Of a DNA stretch of 64,000 nt, positions 59,207 through 64,000 are shown piece by piece. How positions within the stretch are numbered: the first letter of the stretch is position 1; each line of letters opens with the position of its first letter. The stretch is from Ischnura elegans (Eukaryota; Arthropoda; Insecta; Odonata; Coenagrionidae): assembly GCF_921293095.1 (NCBI RefSeq), contig NC_060246.1:134788198-134852197 (forward strand), given 5' to 3'. The notes under the pieces were generated by a model that was not told the DNA's origin, did no database searches, and saw nothing but the letters and a program-made list of their open reading frames with translations. Position numbers and translations under genes: made by a program.

Positions 59207-61200
59207 AAGTTCAGTAGCAATAGCCATGCCAATGAATAACTTTTTATTAAAATTTAAATCTTAACTATTAATCTTTATCACTGAAATCGATTGGGATTGT
59301 GAAATAAATAAGTGTGAAAGTGTACAAAATTATTCATTATTTTATTTATTATATTGTTTATTAGTTGCAACAATCAGGGGATTTGAGTATTAGGGAATAT
59401 TTTGTGAAGAAGCTGATTGTTTAAGAAAGATGACCACTACAAAGGCAAGGATTGCTTCTTTGAAAGAATTTATTGGAATAACGGCTTCCATTGACGAATT
59501 AGAGATTCGTTTAGTTAGATAGGACACAATTTATGCGTGAAGATCCATTCCAGTCCTAAAGTCTCAATTATGGCACTGGATGTACCTCATTGCGAATTCT
59601 TTGCTGGCGTTCATAGAATAAGGGTACATAACGGCTAAGATCACAGAATATATACGCAACAAATAGACAAATTATCAGGTTTTTCCTGAAAATTAATGCC
59701 TCCCTATTAATTCTATTCCTAGTAAGCGATTAGTTCCAAAGTAAGTGCGTGAACGAGTCCAAAGCATAAATTCTTTTTATATTTACTTAATCAAAATTGA
59801 AGTCGCTTCTGATAATATATGTGAAAATTTTATTAGCCCACTGGTAGTGGTAATGAAAGCAGTGGTGCATCACGTTTCGCTAAGAGTTCAAGACCGAAAC
59901 TTAGGGCTAATGCAATGAATTACTGAAATATATAGACGGAGATTTCGTTACCGTCTAATTCCTATATTTTATGTGAGGAATCATTTCCTCACATAAATGT
60001 CACGAATGATCACGAATCACACATTAAATCGTTGATGGAATTGCTAAAAAATAGAATATAAATATAAATTTTTATAAAATTACATAATTTTTATCAAACC
60101 TTGCTCACTCTTATAAAAGGAAAAAGTATGGACAATAAAATAAAAGAAAATTCCATGCTGCTTCTCATGATCAGAGGCTTCGAGTTTCCTGTATTTAATC
60201 AACATGAATTTATTTCATATCGTAAAACAACTCAAAAAACAATTTCATGCGCACAATCATATTTAAAGAAGGATATTGCACTTATTTTGTCCAGCGTTGG
60301 TTTTACTTAACATATCCTCAATAAAGGTTTTCGAAACTTTGACTAAGCCTTGCCTCTTTCATTATTACTTTCCTCTATCTCGCCCCCTCAAATCTTCTAA
60401 TCGACTCTTTTCTGCTGCGGCACTATCTGTATCACATGTCCATAAGTATATGCCCGCCACTTTTATTTCGGTGAGTATTGGAAAACCTGTAATTCCATAT
60501 TTTCCACAACCGTATTTCCATTTCTAATTTCACGGTAGCGAAATCTATGCAGATTTTTTTCTTATCTACATTTTCCGTGTTTACCGATTTGCTCCATTCA
60601 TCCATGCATACGAGCTGAAAAAAGATAAATTACTGGGTGGAAAAGGTCAATAAATGGCATTTTAAAATGTCTTCTCTATTTAAACCCACCAAATTACGGC
60701 TTTGGAAAAGGAAAAAGACCCTTTTTCCCCTCAAAATAAGTGCAATTTACGAGGCATGGGGCATTTACAACTCGGAGTGAACTATCTAAGCATTTATAAA
60801 ACAATATTTTTTTCTGAGAAACTTGCGTTATGTTTCACCAAGACTTTTTACATAAGTAGGCTTTAATTTTCTGCGGACGATTGGTAAAAATAATGCATTG
60901 TGTTTTATTAAATCCTTATCTCCCGACGAGAAATATAAAAAACAATCCTAAATTACCGAAATAAATTTTGATTCGATTCCCCCTCAGTTTCATCTTGAGA
61001 ACATTTATTTTTATTTAACATTTTATATTTTTAAATTAAATTTACTATTTACAATTTCTTACTATTTACTCATATTTTAAAGACTTTTATGATCACCGAT
61101 TCGTGGACAAGGAAAACAGAAAAAAAACCCTTCTTTCATCTGAATATGTGTAAGTAACACGATAAAGATAAGCACGCGGTGAATTATTTCATTACCTATA
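59207..61200. other. Noncoding AT-rich stretch
   Basis: No gene was recognised. It contains the hairpin listed at 59968-59997. Confidence 0.45.
59968..59997. repeat. Perfect hairpin, 13-bp arms
   Basis: TTTATGTGAGGAA, loop TCAT, then the exact inverted copy. Confidence 0.85.
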
Positions 61201-61202
61201 GA

Positions 61203-61398
61203 ACTATTTATTTATTTACATTCATCACCCCGAAAACAGCCCTATTATGCCTTTATATGTACAACAAATGAAAATGCACTATTACTACAAACCCTAGGAC
61301 AGGGAAATGTCACCCAGACGGGACTCGAACCCGCGACCTTTGGTTTGGCAGGCGAGGATTGTACCCCGCCTGCCGCAGAGGCCGGCAACTATAAACTA
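61203..61398 (-). mobile_element. tRNA-headed SINE, minus orientation
   Basis: On the minus strand the head runs from about 61386: GCCGGCCTCTGCGGCAGGCG, then CTCGCCTGCCA, the B box GGTTCGAGTCC (complement of 61321-61331) and CGTCTGGGT. The element ends in a short (TAAA)n tail near 61205-61218. Imperfect direct repeats, CTATAGAACTATTT left and CTATAAACTATTT right, may be the target duplication. It shares its head with the more decayed copy at 6.64-6.82 kb. Confidence 0.78.
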
Positions 61399-61625
61399 TT
61401 TGGTGGAGACACTCGCATTGTGTAACACCATTAGCTTGAACATAACCGAGTCCTAATTATCTGGGATTCATCAGAAAAATAATATATTTTTTATATTGCC
61501 ACTTGAGCCGATGATTAAGTTAATCAATATCGAAAAATTCCTAAACTTATTGAATCTGGAGCCAACTCACCCAATCATTTTCATCATGGCGAGGGCCAAT
61601 CATTTTTAATTACTTCCTCCTGTTC

Positions 61626-62010
61626 TTGAGAGAAAAAAAGTTTCCCAAGCTTCCTCATCAGACATCAGTAGAGACCTCCCCTGGGGTCGCCCCCGATCTG
61701 TATCCGCCACGTACTGAGAGTACCAAAGGGACCGAAAGGATTCTCCGGAGCGTGAAAAGAAGGGAAGTACAACTGCTGCGGCGAAGAGAGATGAAAAAAA
61801 TAACAGAAAAGAGTTCCCGAAGGCAACGCAAGGGGAGGGATGGCGCGACCTTCACGCGCGAGTCACCATGGATGCGATCCGAAGTCGGGGTGGCCACGGG
61901 ATTGCGGGGGGCAGGGGGATGGAAGCGTTGCCACGCGACAACACACCTCTATCCCCTCCCCCGACTCCGCGTCAAACTTCTCCCCCAACCTTTACCCCAA
62001 CACAAAACAC
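61626..62010. other. GC-rich patch without recognised gene
   Basis: Overlapping frames up to 142 codons on the plus strand read as Arg/Thr/Pro-rich sequence with no domain. Few stops are expected from the composition alone. Confidence 0.4.
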
Positions 62011-62059
62011 CCATTCCAGGGATGAGCGGAAAATATCGATACACCAACCGGTAAATTCT

Positions 62060-63240
62060 GCTCATAATTTTAAAATAGATCGATACGTGCATCGCACATT
62101 TTTCAAACGATGTGCTGTAAAATACCAATTCAACCTGATCAATCTGATATAAAGCTAATTCCTTTTATAATGAGGCTCTTAAAAGCGTGTTTCCCGAAAG
62201 CAATACATTTGTGGGCGATTTAAAAAATGTAAAATTTCGATTTTGAAATGTTTCAGTGGATGAATACTGACGCAGGATAAAAAAATCCAGTGTTTAATTA
62301 TGTGAACAATTGATACTGCCCACTTGTGTTTGAACTCTCGACCATATACTGTGGAAATGAACTTAGTCAGCAAAGCTGAAAAACTAAGTCGGTACCACAA
62401 TGCATTTCCACCAAGTTATGATTGAAATTGTTTAGTTCATGGATGTAATGCCGCTTTTGCGTAAAAGTCATACTTAAATTCCACAATTTAACGTAAAGTA
62501 AACCGTGAATGCTGCAAGTAAGGCAATCGAGAGGTCACGCCTTTAAGCATACTTTCCATGGTTTGGATGTAGAATAAAGATGAAAACTATGCAATGAAGC
62601 CAACGGATTTATGTCAACAAGAGCATTTCAAAAATTAAATTGAACTGCTGGACAGCATCTGTCAATAATTTTACAAAGTAATTTCCGGGAATATTTCCTC
62701 GATTAAAAAATCCGAATAGTCTGATGTATTTTAAAGTAAAAATTCATCCTAAATATACATATGCTATAAATGAAATCTCTACCTATTGGTAAATACATAA
62801 ATTATAAAAATATCGGGACAACACTTCGCTATATTATCAACAAAATGACAAGGGAATCCATGAAGCTGCTTACCTCAAGGATGTCCATTGTCCTATCACC
62901 AAAAAACAACTGATTCAACCGAATTTCTTATTAAGTCAGTTGATTAGTAACACAAATTTTTATATTGGCACGAAAGTTTAAAATAAACAATAAAAAGACT
63001 TATTAATACCTAATTAATTAATAAAATAAAGCGTCCAAAGTTCACTTCCAACGATACTAACTATTTTCACCGCAAACCTTACCAAAACAAAAAAAAATTA
63101 ACCGGTTAGGATTTAGCCTTAAGCAGCTGATATGTACTACTATGTATGGAAAATAAACTATGGAAATACCCGCTATTAATCCTAAACATTTTTATCGATA
63201 GTTCAATCTCAAAGTGTTAAACATCGTATACCGATACTTC
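62060..63240. other. Noncoding AT-rich stretch
   Basis: Nothing was recognised. The minus frame at 62179-62400 has no domain. Confidence 0.45.
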
Positions 63241-63244
63241 GCTG

Positions 63245-63700
63245 TGTATCCTGTCATACACGCCTAGCCCGCCCTCCTTTTACCCTCCCACCCCCAAGGG
63301 ACCTATTTTCAAGGGCTGTGGCTGTGAGCTCCACCCCTCGACCCCTTTGGTATTCGCGTTTTTGTGTGGGAGGATGCAGATTGGCGCTAACCGAAGGGAG
63401 AATGGGGTTTGCGGCGGATCGGAAAGGATTCCTTTCGAGCGAAGCATTTCCTTTCATCTTTCCCTCTCTGTGTCTCGCGCTGTGCCCATAGAATCCAGGA
63501 CACGCGTCTCTGTCTGGAGGAAATTAAAACAGATGAATCACACACGCCGCGTCTTTTACTCGAGAGGAGATTGGGGTCGGGGCTAATTCCCTCCGTTCCG
63601 TGCGTCACTCCTGGTCTTTTAGGCAATGTGACGACCGTGAATAGTATAGCAAGGATTCGATTGCCACGGTAAAGTCTATTCAGAGTGTATTCCGTACATT
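63245..63700. other. GC-rich patch near right edge
   Basis: Frames of 67-87 codons overlap on both strands with no domain. Composition changes sharply at both borders, as in the other GC-rich patches. It may be control or untranslated sequence of a neighbouring gene outside the window, but there is no direct sign. Confidence 0.35.
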
Positions 63701-64000
63701 TTGCTTTGAGGGACGGGCACCAACGTTTTCAGGCCCATTCTGAGGACAAAAATCACAAAAACATTCTTCGACTGCTACAAATTGACTTTTGCGACTTAAT
63801 CCTAGCTGTGAGTAAATAACTTTAGGACCAATCGATAGCAATGATGTTTAAATTTTTATGACTACTATTCCAAACGCCTTGATTTTTAAAATTCTTTTTA
63901 TCAATAAAGTTAAAGAAATAATCAACTGAGCGAAAAGCCCCGCCCTTCCAAGATCTTTTTAAAACAACGTTTAATTCTTATACAGACAATTTTCTGGCTT

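Noticed and set aside
61310-61390. A functional tRNA gene on the minus strand
   Set aside because: The B box is good but the anticodon arm and acceptor stem do not pair as a tRNA, and an A-rich tail downstream marks a SINE.
61626-62054. A 142-codon plus-strand frame
   Set aside because: Several frames overlap in a GC-rich patch and none shows a motif or a codon pattern that stands out.
1-64000. A CRISPR array, bacterial operon or prophage
   Set aside because: There are no regular short direct repeats with spacers and no dense bacterial-type coding; the window is eukaryotic throughout.

Overview
The window looks like AT-rich, gene-poor nuclear DNA of an arthropod, most likely an insect. The evidence is the repeat content: a Tc1/mariner element, tRNA-headed SINEs, hammerhead-bearing termini of the Penelope type and tRNA-Val(CAC) genes of animal form. 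The order cannot be fixed from this sequence. I found no host protein-coding gene with a recognisable domain. Long open frames in the GC-rich patches read as low-complexity chance frames. The DNA reads as intergenic or large-intron sequence in which the clear features are RNA genes, mobile elements and local duplications.

Layout. A broken Tc1-like transposon runs off the left edge (1-1082). From 3 to 9 kb there are SINE pieces, a minisatellite and a 161-bp tandem duplication. At 11.55-11.77 kb a palindrome of about 215 bp carries two opposed hammerhead ribozyme motifs. At 16.06-16.23 kb a 172-bp insertion with a 12-bp target-site duplication carries another hammerhead-like motif. A degenerate motif of the same class lies below a TATA box at 19.8 kb, and another at 52.6 kb. 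Foldback elements sit at 14.5, 23.6-24.2 and 24.2-24.5 kb. Purine-rich or G-rich patches occur at 19.2, 27.6-28.3, 47.4 and 57.4 kb. A fossil of an unclassified multi-copy protein lies near 36.1 kb.

The right half holds four tRNA-Val(CAC) loci. One pair (42.0 and 43.0 kb) lies in an inverted duplication, with one intact and one decayed copy. The other pair (53.8 and 54.6 kb) lies in a direct tandem duplication, with both copies intact. The second unit of the direct duplication was later hit by a 195-bp MITE, so the first unit preserves the empty site. Between the pairs lies a block dense in AGGTCA half-sites (43.9-44.4 kb), followed by a perfect 49-bp-arm palindrome inside a 14-bp target-site duplication. 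Right of the tRNAs lies a tandem array with a period of about 465 bp (55.9-57.4 kb), a G-rich patch, further local duplications, and a SINE with a perfect target-site duplication (58.9-59.2 kb). An older SINE lies at 61.2-61.4 kb.

The window shows repeated small-scale duplication around polymerase III genes and repeated insertion of short non-autonomous elements. The most interesting theme is the set of self-cleaving-RNA motifs at four separate loci. All coordinates come from reading by eye; boundaries of degenerate repeats are approximate.
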